A DNA stretch of 9,967 bases from JALHMQ01 sp964616395 (GCA_964616395.1 CAZTUT010000108.1:1-9967), one strand, 5' to 3'. Shown: positions 1-6,555, counted from the stretch's first letter. Numbers and translations: made by a program. The notes: generated from the sequence alone by a model not told the origin.

Positions 1-11
1 GAACAACAAGA

Positions 12-49
12 TTGTTGACACTTTTGTTGACAATAAAGTTGACGGGAAA
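12..49 (+). promoter_or_regulatory. Three phased GTTGAC repeats, probable operator array
   Basis: GTTGAC occurs at 14-19, 26-31 and 38-43, exactly 12 bp apart. The middle copy sits in TTGTTGACAA (24-33), which has the TTGT-N2-ACAA inverted-repeat form. The first copy (12-21, TTGTTGACAC) matches it at 9 of 10 positions. The third (36-45) keeps only the GTTGAC core. FCD-type GntR regulators are known to bind short inverted repeats of this general TTGT/ACAA kind, usually upstream of their own gene, so autoregulation by the regulator at 62 is the natural inference. The 12-bp period is slightly more than one helical turn. The array overlaps the proposed -35 element, which suits repression. Confidence 0.5.
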
Positions 50-55
50 TATGGT
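27..55 (+). promoter_or_regulatory. Sigma-70-like promoter for the operon
   Basis: A perfect -35 hexamer TTGACA (27-32) is followed after 17 bp by TATGGT (50-55), a 4-of-6 match to the -10 consensus. The surrounding 50 bp are strikingly AT-rich compared with the rest of the window. Transcription would start near 61-63, at or next to the ATG at 62, leaving almost no leader if that ATG is used. A second TTGACA (15-20) has no acceptable -10 at 16-18 bp. Confidence 0.5.
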
Positions 56-61
56 GCGTCC

Positions 62-784
62 ATGGCCCGCGCACCGCTCCGGAGTGTTCCCGCACCGAAT
101 CGTTCGACGCGGTCGGGCCGCGCAGCGTCGCGAGCCCGCAAGGCCGACGTGCCGCAGGACATCACGCTGGTGCTTCGCCAGCGCATCGCCACGCAGGAGA
201 TACCGCCCGGCTCGAAGCTGCGCGAGAACGAACTGGCGCTTGAGTTCGGCGTGGCGCGTGCGCGCGTGCGCGAGGCGCTGTCGGTGCTCGAGCAACGCGG
301 GCTGGTGGAGCGGATACCGAACCGCGGTGCGGTTGTGATGCGGCTCGAACTGTCGCAGGTCGCGCACCTGTACGACGTGCGCGAGGTGCTCGAAGGCCTG
401 TGCGCGCGGCTGGCCACTGTCAACGGCGATCCGGCCATCTGGCGTGCCGCGCTGGCGCAATTCAAAGGGCCGATGGTCCGCCACGTAGCCGCTGGCGACA
501 TCGACGCCTACATCGCCGGCTACGAGACCTTCCGCCGCCACCTGATCGACGGTGCTGGCAATCCGGTGCTGGCCGGCATGCTGGACAGCATCCTGGAGCG
601 CACGCAGGCGTTGATCCGCCGAATCATCATCCTGCCCGGCCGCGCCGAGGTGGGCCTGCAGCAGCACACCGCGTTGCTCGAAGCGATGGTGCGCGGCGAT
701 GCCGACGAAGCCGAGCGGCTGCGGCGCGAAAACATGCGCAGCGCCAAGAGCTATCTCGAGCGCTATCAAAAGTACATCCTCTAG
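62..784 (+). CDS. GntR-family transcriptional regulator, FCD (FadR-like) subfamily
   Basis: The 240-residue protein is a DNA-binding regulator that probably senses a metabolite of the downstream pathway. Residues about 30-95 form the GntR winged helix: a PPGSKLRENELALEFGV stretch, then RARVREALSVLEQRGLVE, ending in an NRGAVV wing. Residues about 103-235 form the all-helical FCD ligand domain, with the usual R-V/L-E start (DVREVLEGLCA) and GAGNPVL motif. Usual length is 220-250. The metal site looks degraded: where relatives have FH there is F157-R158, and the last His is replaced by Asn224, leaving only His202. Residues 1-28 are Arg/Ser/Ala-rich and fit no domain. No clear ribosome site precedes the ATG, so GTG at 149 (codon 30, with AAGG at 140-143) is a fair alternative start. 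The stop lies 2 nt before the CoA-transferase gene. Family assignment is firm; the ligand is unknown. Confidence 0.9.
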   Translation: MARAPLRSVPAPNRSTRSGRAASRARKADVPQDITLVLRQRIATQEIPPGSKLRENELALEFGVARARVREALSVLEQRGLVERIPNRGAVVMRLELSQVAHLYDVREVLEGLCARLATVNGDPAIWRAALAQFKGPMVRHVAAGDIDAYIAGYETFRRHLIDGAGNPVLAGMLDSILERTQALIRRIIILPGRAEVGLQQHTALLEAMVRGDADEAERLRRENMRSAKSYLERYQKYIL

Positions 785-786
785 TC

Positions 787-2034
787 ATGATCAACCAGAC
801 AGCAAGCCCGGGGGACGGGCCGCTCGCGGGCATCCGCGTGCTCGAAATGGGTTCCACGGTGGCAGGGCCTTTCTGCGGCCGCCTGCTCGCCGACTTCGGC
901 GCCGAGGTCATCAAGATCGAGACCACCGACGGCGATCCGGTCCGCACGATGGGAAAGAGCTTTCACGGCAAGTCGCTGTACGCGGCCAGCATCTTTCGCA
1001 ACAAGTCGCTGATCTGCCTCGACCTGCGGCAACCCGCAGGTCAGCGCCTTGCGGCCGATCTGGCCGCGTGCTGCGACGTGCTGGTGGAAAACTTTCGCCC
1101 GGGTGGGCTGGAGCGCTGGGGCCTGGGCTACGAGGCGCTGTCGGCGCGCAATCCCGGTCTGGTAATGGTGCGCATCAGCGGCTTTGGCCAGAACGGGCCG
1201 TATAGCCAGCGTGCCGGCTATGGCGTGATCGGCGAGGCAGTCAGCGGGCTGCGACACCTGACCGGCGATCCGGATCGCCCGCCGGCGCGGGTGGCGGTGT
1301 CGATGACCGACTACATCACCGGCCTGTACGGCGCCTTCGGCGCGGTGATGGCGCTGTTCGCGCGCCAGCGCACCGGCCGCGGCCAGCAGATCGACGCGGC
1401 GTTGTACGAGTGCGCGTTCAGTTTCATGGAGCCGTGGATCCCGGCCTATGAGAAGACGGGGCACATCGCCAATCGCTGCGGTTCGCGGCTACCGGAGAGC
1501 ACGCCCAACAATCTCTACCCGACCGGTGACGCCAGCTTCATCCACGTAACGGCCATGGGCGACACCGTGTTCCGACGTCTGGCCGAGGCAATGGGCCAGC
1601 CCGGACTGGCCGAGGATCCGCGCTTCGCTACCGCGCGGGCCCGCTCGGAGAACCATGAGGCCATCGACGACCTGATCGCGCGCTGGACCGCGAGTCGCCC
1701 GCTGGCCGAACTCGAGCAGGTGCTGGACCGGGCGGCGGTTCCGGCCACGCGCGTGTTCACGATTGCCGACATCTTCGGCGATGCGCACTACCGGGAGCGC
1801 GGCTCGATCGCGCATGCGCCGGATGCCGACTTCGGCACGGTGGCGATGGCCAACGTCGTGCCGCGGTTGTCGGCCACGCCGGGTGCGGTACGTCATGCCG
1901 GCCATGCGGTCGGCGAAGACACTCATCGCGTGCTGCGCGACCTTCTGAACCTTGATGAGGCGGCGCTGGCGGCGCTGGAGCGTGACGGCGTGATCGCCGG
2001 ACGTGCTGCTGCCCCGGCGCAGCCCGAACGCTGA
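787..2034 (+). CDS. CaiB/BaiF family (class III) CoA-transferase
   Basis: The 415-residue protein is a cytoplasmic family III CoA-transferase, which moves CoA from an acyl-CoA donor to a free carboxylic acid via an aspartyl thioester. Family hallmarks visible are the N-terminal RVLEMGSTVAGPFCGRLLADFGAEV segment in pieces (17-41, Rossmann-type start), IKIE (42-45), the ENFRPG turn (101-106), the GFGQNGPYS motif (132-140), and VSMTDYITGLYG (171-182), where Asp175 matches the catalytic Asp169 of formyl-CoA transferase and CaiB. TGRGQQID (196-203) follows as usual. Length is normal for the family (about 400). The ATG at 787 is chosen because the recognisable fold begins just after it; upstream sequence in this frame is antiparallel to nothing known and overlaps the regulator gene. 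It starts 2 nt after the regulator stop and ends 5 nt before carboxyltransferase 1, so coupled translation is likely. It probably makes the CoA ester used by the carboxylase. Donor and acceptor cannot be read from sequence. Confidence 0.92.
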   Translation: MINQTASPGDGPLAGIRVLEMGSTVAGPFCGRLLADFGAEVIKIETTDGDPVRTMGKSFHGKSLYAASIFRNKSLICLDLRQPAGQRLAADLAACCDVLVENFRPGGLERWGLGYEALSARNPGLVMVRISGFGQNGPYSQRAGYGVIGEAVSGLRHLTGDPDRPPARVAVSMTDYITGLYGAFGAVMALFARQRTGRGQQIDAALYECAFSFMEPWIPAYEKTGHIANRCGSRLPESTPNNLYPTGDASFIHVTAMGDTVFRRLAEAMGQPGLAEDPRFATARARSENHEAIDDLIARWTASRPLAELEQVLDRAAVPATRVFTIADIFGDAHYRERGSIAHAPDADFGTVAMANVVPRLSATPGAVRHAGHAVGEDTHRVLRDLLNLDEAALAALERDGVIAGRAAAPAQPER

Positions 2035-2039
2035 CCGAC

Positions 2040-3602
2040 ATGCCAAACGATCCTTCTGGTGAACTGCTGGCGCGCCGCGAGCGCCTCGACGCTGAGTACG
2101 CGGCCCGCAGCGAGCGCGCATCGCAGATGGGCGGCGCTGAGAAGCTCGCGCGCCGCAAGGCGGCCGGCGTGCTCAACGCACGCGAGCGCATTGAGCGGCT
2201 GTGCGATCCGGGCAGCTTCATCGAATCGGGCCTGTTCTCCACCTCGATGAACCCCGATGACCGCGACCGTTCGCCGTGCGACGGCAAGATTGCTGGTTTC
2301 GGCCGTATCGAGGGGCGCGACGCCGCGGTCGTCGCCAACGATTTCACGGTCATGGGCGCATCGAGTGGCGGCGTCAATGGCCGCAAGATCGGGCACATGA
2401 AGCGCGTGGCTACGCAGCGCGGCATGCCGCTGGTCTTTCTCGGCGAATCGTCGGGCGCGCGCATGCCTGACCACATGGGCTCGCGCGGCATGGGCCTGCT
2501 GCTCGGCAATGATGGCGCCCAGTATCAGCGGATGCGCGAGATCCCGTGGGCCTCGGCCACGCTCGGCATGTCGTACGGCTCGTCGAGCTGGTATTCGGTG
2601 ATGTCCGACTTCCATGTGATGCGCAAGGGCGCGGTGCTGGCCGTGTCCAGTGCGCTGCTGGCCTCGCTGGCGATCCGCGAGGAGGTCGATCCGCAGGAAC
2701 TCGGTGGCTGGAAGCTGCACGCCGAGGTCACCGGCTTTGCCGATCTGGTGGTCGACACCGACGAAGAGGCGCTCGACGCGATCCGCCGCTTCCTCGATTA
2801 CCTGCCCAGCCATCACAACGAGGCGCCGCCAGTGCGCGCGGTGCCAGCCGGCTCCGGCGAGGGCATGCGCGACATCCTCGACCACCTGCCGGCCAGCCGC
2901 ACGCAGGTCTACGACGTGCGCAAGATCATCCGCGCGCTGGTCGACAAGGACAGCTTCTTCGAACTGAAGGCGCGCTTCGGCAAGGTCGGCGTGACCGGGC
3001 TGGCGCGGATGAACGGGCGCACGGTCGGCATCGTCGCCAACAACCCGCTGTTCAAGGGCGGCGCGCTCGATACCGATGCCTGCGAGAAGATCACCAGCTT
3101 CATCGTGTTGTGTGACTCGTTCAACATTCCGCTGGTGATGCTGGTGGATACACCGGGGTTCGTGATCGGCACCGAGGCCGAGCGCCGGCGCGCGCCGGGC
3201 AAGATCATGAACTTCATGAATGCGCTGGCGCTCACGTCGATGCCCAAGCTGTCGGTGGTGCTGCGCAAAAGCTACGGGCAGGCCTACCTGAACATGGGCG
3301 GCGGACGAAACTCCGACGAGATGGCGGCCTGGCCCACTGCCGAGATCAGCTTCATGGACCCGCAGTTCGCGGTGAAGGTCGTGCATGGCATCGACGCCGG
3401 CGAGCCCGGCTTCGACCAGCGCCTCGCGGAGATGAACCGCGCCAGCGAGGTGTGGGACATCGCCTCTGTGTACGCGGTGCAGTCGGTGGTGCGGCCGCAG
3501 GACACGCGCGACTACCTGATCCGCATGCTCGACGTGCATCAGTTGCGCCTGACCCGGGGCGTGGGCCAGCACCTGATGCGGGCCTGGCCCACCAGCTTCT
3601 GA
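2040..3602 (+). CDS. Acyl-CoA carboxylase carboxyltransferase (beta) subunit, paralogue 1
   Basis: The 520-residue protein has the two crotonase-like halves of PccB/MccB-type carboxyltransferases, which move CO2 from carboxybiotin to an acyl-CoA. The N-terminal half has NARERIERLCDPGSF (47-60, split), the NDFTVMGAS strand (100-108), ESSGAR (136-141) and LGGWKLH (221-227). The C-terminal half has YDVRKIIRALVD (291-302), ANNP (333-336), a VDTPGFVIGTEAE loop (369-381), RKSYGQAY (409-416) and AAWPTAEISFM (429-439). Length is typical. Oddities: the N-terminal loop that reads GPCAGG in propionyl-CoA carboxylase is GMSYGS here (176-181), and the C-terminal AYGGAY motif is SYGQAY. It shares much of its C-terminal half with the second carboxyltransferase downstream, so the two are diverged paralogues and may form a mixed oligomer. 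It lies 5 nt after the CoA-transferase and 8 nt before the biotin carboxylase. Acyl substrate unknown. Confidence 0.92.
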   Translation: MPNDPSGELLARRERLDAEYAARSERASQMGGAEKLARRKAAGVLNARERIERLCDPGSFIESGLFSTSMNPDDRDRSPCDGKIAGFGRIEGRDAAVVANDFTVMGASSGGVNGRKIGHMKRVATQRGMPLVFLGESSGARMPDHMGSRGMGLLLGNDGAQYQRMREIPWASATLGMSYGSSSWYSVMSDFHVMRKGAVLAVSSALLASLAIREEVDPQELGGWKLHAEVTGFADLVVDTDEEALDAIRRFLDYLPSHHNEAPPVRAVPAGSGEGMRDILDHLPASRTQVYDVRKIIRALVDKDSFFELKARFGKVGVTGLARMNGRTVGIVANNPLFKGGALDTDACEKITSFIVLCDSFNIPLVMLVDTPGFVIGTEAERRRAPGKIMNFMNALALTSMPKLSVVLRKSYGQAYLNMGGGRNSDEMAAWPTAEISFMDPQFAVKVVHGIDAGEPGFDQRLAEMNRASEVWDIASVYAVQSVVRPQDTRDYLIRMLDVHQLRLTRGVGQHLMRAWPTSF

Positions 3603-3610
3603 GCGATCCC

Positions 3611-4978
3611 ATGCCCCTGTTCAACAAGGTCGTTGTCGCCAACCGTGGAGCGGTCGCCGCGCGCGTGCTGCGCGCACTCGATGCGCTGGGCATCCCGTCG
3701 CTGGCGCTGTACTCGGACGCTGACCGGCATGCGCCGTACCTGGAACTCGCCAGCGAGACCGCGCATATTGGCGCCTCCCCCGCCCGTGACAGCTACCTGA
3801 ACCAGGATCGCCTGCTCGAGGTGGCGCGTTTGCATCACGCCGACGCGCTGCATCCCGGCTATGGATTTCTTTCGGAGAACGCCGGCTTTGCCGCCCGTGT
3901 TGAGGCGGCCGGGATGCGCTTCGTCGGCCCGTCGCCGCGCTGGATCGAGGCGATGGGGCACAAGACGCGGGCGCGCGAACTGGCGGCGAGCCATGGCTGG
4001 CCGCTGGGGCGTGGCTCCGGCGTGCTGTCCGGCGATCCGGCCGAGGTGTTACGCGCGGCCGAGGAAATCGGCTACCCGGTGCTGGTCAAGCCAGCCGCTG
4101 GCGGCGGCGGTATCGGCATGCTGCCGGCGCGTTCGCCCGAGGAATTGCTGGGTGTGGTGGAGCGCGCAGCCTCGATGGCCGAGCGCGGCTTTGCCAGTCG
4201 CGAGGTCTATCTGGAGCGGCTGGTCGATCGGCCGCGCCACGTCGAGGTGCAGGTGATCGGCGACCGCCACGGCAACGTCGCGCACCTGTTCGAGCGCGAC
4301 TGCTCGGTGCAGCGGCGGCACCAGAAGATCATCGAGGAAGCGCACGCGCCGGGGCTGGGCCGCGAGCAACTCGCGCCGCTGCTCGACCGTATTGGCACCA
4401 CGCTGTCCACGCTCGGCTACGACAGCCTCGGCACGGTTGAGATGCTGCTCGCACCCGATGGCGAGTTCCGCTTTCTCGAGATGAACACGCGGCTGCAGGT
4501 CGAGCACGGCGTCACCGAGGAGATCACCGGGGTGGACCTGGTGCAGGCGCAGTTGCGCTGCGCGGCTGGCGATCGGCTGGCCGACGTGTTGCCGCCGCAG
4601 ATCCGTACCGAGGGCCACGCGATTCAGGCCCGCGTCTACGCCGAGGACCCGAAGCGCTTCCTGCCGTCGCCCGGAACGCTGACGACATTTGTCCCGCCGA
4701 CTGCCGAGCATGTGCGCGTCGAGACCGGCTATCGCGCTGGCATGGACGTCACGCCGCATTACGACCCGCTGCTGGCCAAGGTGATTGCCTGGGCGCCGAG
4801 CCGCGCGCAGGCGATCGAGCGGCTGATGCTGGCGCTTGGGGAGTTCGCCATCGCTGGCCTTCGCCACAACATTCCGGCGCTGCTGCAGATCCTGGACTCC
4901 GAGGAGTTCCGGCGCGGCGACGTGCACACCGGGCTGGCCATGCAGGTGGTCAGTCGACAGAAAGAGAAAGCCGCATAG
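3611..4978 (+). CDS. Stand-alone biotin carboxylase subunit of acyl-CoA carboxylase (AccC-like)
   Basis: The 455-residue protein carboxylates biotin using ATP and bicarbonate. It has the biotin carboxylase N domain (about 1-115, with VVVANRG 7-13 and HPGYGFLSENAGF 81-93), the ATP-grasp domain (about 116-325) and the C-terminal biotin carboxylase domain (about 335-443, RVYAEDP 341-347, FLPSPG 350-355). Residues matching the E. coli AccC catalytic set are present: Lys160, Glu202/Glu203 region, His210, Lys239 in QRRHQK, Glu277, and the E290-x-N292-x-R294-x-Q296-x-E298 strand. Length matches AccC (about 450) and there is no fused biotinyl domain. Departures from the common motifs are NRGAVA for NRGEIA, MGHK for MGDK, GGGGIGM for GGGGRGM, and QVEHG for QVEHP. 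The ATG at 3611 matches the AccC N terminus; longer upstream reading would overlap carboxyltransferase 1. It is followed 14 nt later by the biotin carrier gene. It is unlikely to be the housekeeping AccC given its neighbours. Confidence 0.93.
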   Translation: MPLFNKVVVANRGAVAARVLRALDALGIPSLALYSDADRHAPYLELASETAHIGASPARDSYLNQDRLLEVARLHHADALHPGYGFLSENAGFAARVEAAGMRFVGPSPRWIEAMGHKTRARELAASHGWPLGRGSGVLSGDPAEVLRAAEEIGYPVLVKPAAGGGGIGMLPARSPEELLGVVERAASMAERGFASREVYLERLVDRPRHVEVQVIGDRHGNVAHLFERDCSVQRRHQKIIEEAHAPGLGREQLAPLLDRIGTTLSTLGYDSLGTVEMLLAPDGEFRFLEMNTRLQVEHGVTEEITGVDLVQAQLRCAAGDRLADVLPPQIRTEGHAIQARVYAEDPKRFLPSPGTLTTFVPPTAEHVRVETGYRAGMDVTPHYDPLLAKVIAWAPSRAQAIERLMLALGEFAIAGLRHNIPALLQILDSEEFRRGDVHTGLAMQVVSRQKEKAA

Positions 4979-4982
4979 GCAA

Positions 4983-4987
4983 AGGGG
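4983..4987 (+). promoter_or_regulatory. Ribosome binding site of the biotin carrier gene
   Basis: AGGGG lies 5 nt before the ATG at 4993. It favours this ATG over the in-frame ATG two codons later (4999), whose spacing would be 11 nt. It is one of the better ribosome sites in the first half of the operon, which matters because it marks the start of a gene cut short by the gap. Confidence 0.6.
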
Positions 4988-4992
4988 AAGGC

Positions 4993-5033
4993 ATGGCAAT
5001 GACTGAATTGAAGGCTGACGTGACCGGCTCGGT
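4993..5033 (+). CDS. Biotin carboxyl carrier (biotinyl/lipoyl domain) protein, 5' fragment cut by assembly gap
   Basis: Only 14 residues are visible, MAMTELKADVTGSV, before the N run. They match the first strand of small biotinyl-domain proteins, which typically open with a hydrophobic/charged alternation followed by G-x-V. Such proteins are about 70-80 residues and carry biotin on a Lys in an MKM motif, which would lie inside the gap. The identification rests on this short match plus context: the biotin carboxylase just upstream lacks its own carrier domain and the carboxyltransferases cannot work without one. The start is supported by AGGGG 5 nt upstream. Reading continuously through the N run into the carboxyltransferase would give a false fusion. 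An alternative, that these 14 residues begin the carboxyltransferase itself, is less likely because its family does not start this way. Confidence 0.6.
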
Positions 5034-5133
5034 NNNNNNNNNNNNNNNNNNNNNNNNNNNNNNNNNNNNNNNNNNNNNNNNNNNNNNNNNNNNNNNNNNN
5101 NNNNNNNNNNNNNNNNNNNNNNNNNNNNNNNNN
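5034..5133. other. Assembly gap, 100 N, true length unknown
   Basis: Exactly 100 N is the conventional placeholder for a gap of unknown size. The missing DNA should hold about 60 residues of the biotin carrier protein, a short spacer, and about 57 residues of carboxyltransferase 2 (the first visible residues ASF align with GSF at 58-60 of paralogue 1). That is about 350 nt or more, so the placeholder is probably much too short. Confidence 0.9.
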
Positions 5134-6555
5134 GCGTCCTTCCGCGAAGTCGGGCAGCTGACTGGCGCCGGGCGCTACGAGCACGGCACGCTGGTGAGTG
5201 CGACCCCGGCGCCCTATGTGATGGGGCTGGCGCGCATCGACGGCCGGCCGGTCGCCATTGGCGGCGAGGACTTCACCGTGCGCGGCGGCATCAGCTGGAG
5301 CGGCGATCGCAAGAAGGGCGGGCAGGGCGGCTTTGTCGAAGACCTGGCGCATCAGTACCGGATTCCGCTGGTCAACCTGATCGACGGCGCCGGCGGCAGC
5401 GTGACCTCGATCCAGCGCCGCGGCCATGCGGTGTTCCCGGGCGTGCATGGATTCGAGCGGTCGGTGCAGCTGATGGGCGAGGTGCCGGTCGTGTGCGCGG
5501 TGCTTGGCACCGCGGCCGGTGGGCCGGCGGGCCGCGCCATCTTGTCGCACTGGTCGGTGATGGTGAAGGACACGAGCCACGTGTTCGCCGCCGGTCCGCC
5601 GGTGGTGGAGCGCTCGCTGGGCCAGAAGATCAGCAAGGAAGAACTGGGTGGCCCGCAAATCGCGGTGGCCACCGCCGGCACGATCGACAACGTGGCATCC
5701 AGCGAGGCCGAGTGCTTTGCGCTGATCCGCCGCTACCTGAGCTACATGCCGCAGAACGTCTGGCAGTTGCCGCCACGCGGTGATACCTCTGATCCGGTCG
5801 ATCGCTGCGACGAGTTGCTGCGCGGCATCGTGCCGGAAAACCGGCGCAAGCCGTACGACATGCGGCGGGTGATTCGCTCGATCGCAGACACGGGCTCGAT
5901 GTTCGAGATCCAGCCGGCCTTCGGCAAGGCTGTCATTACCTGCCTTGCGCGAATGAACGGCCACGTGGTCGGCTTCGTGGCGAACAACCCGATGGTCTAC
6001 GGCGGTGCCATGGACGTACGCGCCGCGCGCAAGCAGACCCACTTTATCGAGCTGTGCGACTGCTTCCACATCCCGCTGATCTTCCTGGTCGACGTGCCCG
6101 GCTTCATGGTTGGCAAGGACGCGGAGGCCGCAGCCACGCTGCGCGAGGGCATGCGCAGCGTCTACGTGGGCCTGCAGGCCACGGTGCCGATCTACACGGT
6201 CGTCGTTCGCAAGTGCTACGGCATGGCCGGCATGGGCACGACCGACAAGAACGGGCTCGACTTCAAGATTGCCTGGCCGTCGGCCGAGTGGGGCTCGCTG
6301 CCGATCGAAGGTGGCGTGGCCGCCGCGTTCCGGCGCGAGATCGAGGCAGCGGCCGATCCCAAGGCGCGCGAGGCCGAGATCGAGGCGGAACTGCGCGCCT
6401 CGGCATCGCCATTTCGCACCGCCGAAGCCTTTGGCGTGGAAGAGATCATCGACCCGCGCGAGACCCGCCCGGTGCTGTGCAGCTTCATCGACGCGGCGCA
6501 GGGCCGGCTATCGACCACGCTTGGCCCGAAGGCGAAGTACGGGGTCAGGCCTTGA
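5134..6555 (+). CDS. Acyl-CoA carboxylase carboxyltransferase subunit, paralogue 2, N terminus lost in gap
   Basis: The 473 visible residues (numbered from the gap edge) cover nearly all of a PccB/MccB-type carboxyltransferase. The N-terminal half shows ASFREVGQL (1-9, the DPGSF region), GEDFTVRGG (44-52), the intact oxyanion-type loop GTAAGGPAG (125-133), and KISKEELGGPQ (165-175). The C-terminal half shows YDMRRVIRSIAD (241-252), ANNPMVYGGAMD (283-294), VDVPGFMVGKDAE (319-331), RKCYGMAGMG (359-368) and IAWPSAEWGSLP (379-390). It is clearly homologous to the carboxyltransferase encoded at 2040-3602, with the strongest likeness in the C-terminal half. Here the Gly-rich loop is intact, but the His of the usual GGAKTH motif is Ala176 (GGPQIA), whereas paralogue 1 has the reverse pattern. 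The stop is 89 nt before the binding-protein gene. The true start is missing; the frame at 5134 is secure. Confidence 0.9.
   Translation, partial: ASFREVGQLTGAGRYEHGTLVSATPAPYVMGLARIDGRPVAIGGEDFTVRGGISWSGDRKKGGQGGFVEDLAHQYRIPLVNLIDGAGGSVTSIQRRGHAVFPGVHGFERSVQLMGEVPVVCAVLGTAAGGPAGRAILSHWSVMVKDTSHVFAAGPPVVERSLGQKISKEELGGPQIAVATAGTIDNVASSEAECFALIRRYLSYMPQNVWQLPPRGDTSDPVDRCDELLRGIVPENRRKPYDMRRVIRSIADTGSMFEIQPAFGKAVITCLARMNGHVVGFVANNPMVYGGAMDVRAARKQTHFIELCDCFHIPLIFLVDVPGFMVGKDAEAAATLREGMRSVYVGLQATVPIYTVVVRKCYGMAGMGTTDKNGLDFKIAWPSAEWGSLPIEGGVAAAFRREIEAAADPKAREAEIEAELRASASPFRTAEAFGVEEIIDPRETRPVLCSFIDAAQGRLSTTLGPKAKYGVRP

Noticed and set aside
12..338. A plus-strand 108-codon frame overlapping the regulator start
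   Set aside because: It is Arg/Ser-rich, uses a different frame from the clear GntR helix-turn-helix, and is explained as a shadow of that gene.
400..786. Upstream extension of the CoA-transferase frame into the regulator gene
   Set aside because: The extension has no domain and covers the FCD coding sequence; the family fold starts just after the ATG at 787.
1923..3572. Open reading frame of 549 codons on the minus strand opposite carboxyltransferase 1
   Set aside because: Its translation is His/Arg/Ala-rich with no family likeness, and it mirrors a strongly conserved plus-strand gene. Long antisense frames are expected in high-GC coding DNA.
3452..3610. Upstream extension of the biotin carboxylase
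   Set aside because: It overlaps the conserved end of carboxyltransferase 1, while the AccC N terminus aligns with the ATG at 3611.
4993..6555. A single 520-residue protein read through the N run
   Set aside because: The frame agreement across a placeholder gap has a one-in-three chance of occurring, the start resembles a biotinyl domain rather than a carboxyltransferase, and the carboxyltransferase N terminus is missing.
3611..6555. Assignment as housekeeping acetyl-CoA carboxylase
   Set aside because: The carboxyltransferases are of the PccB type, not AccA/AccD with a zinc finger, and the neighbours are a CoA-transferase, a regulator and an importer.
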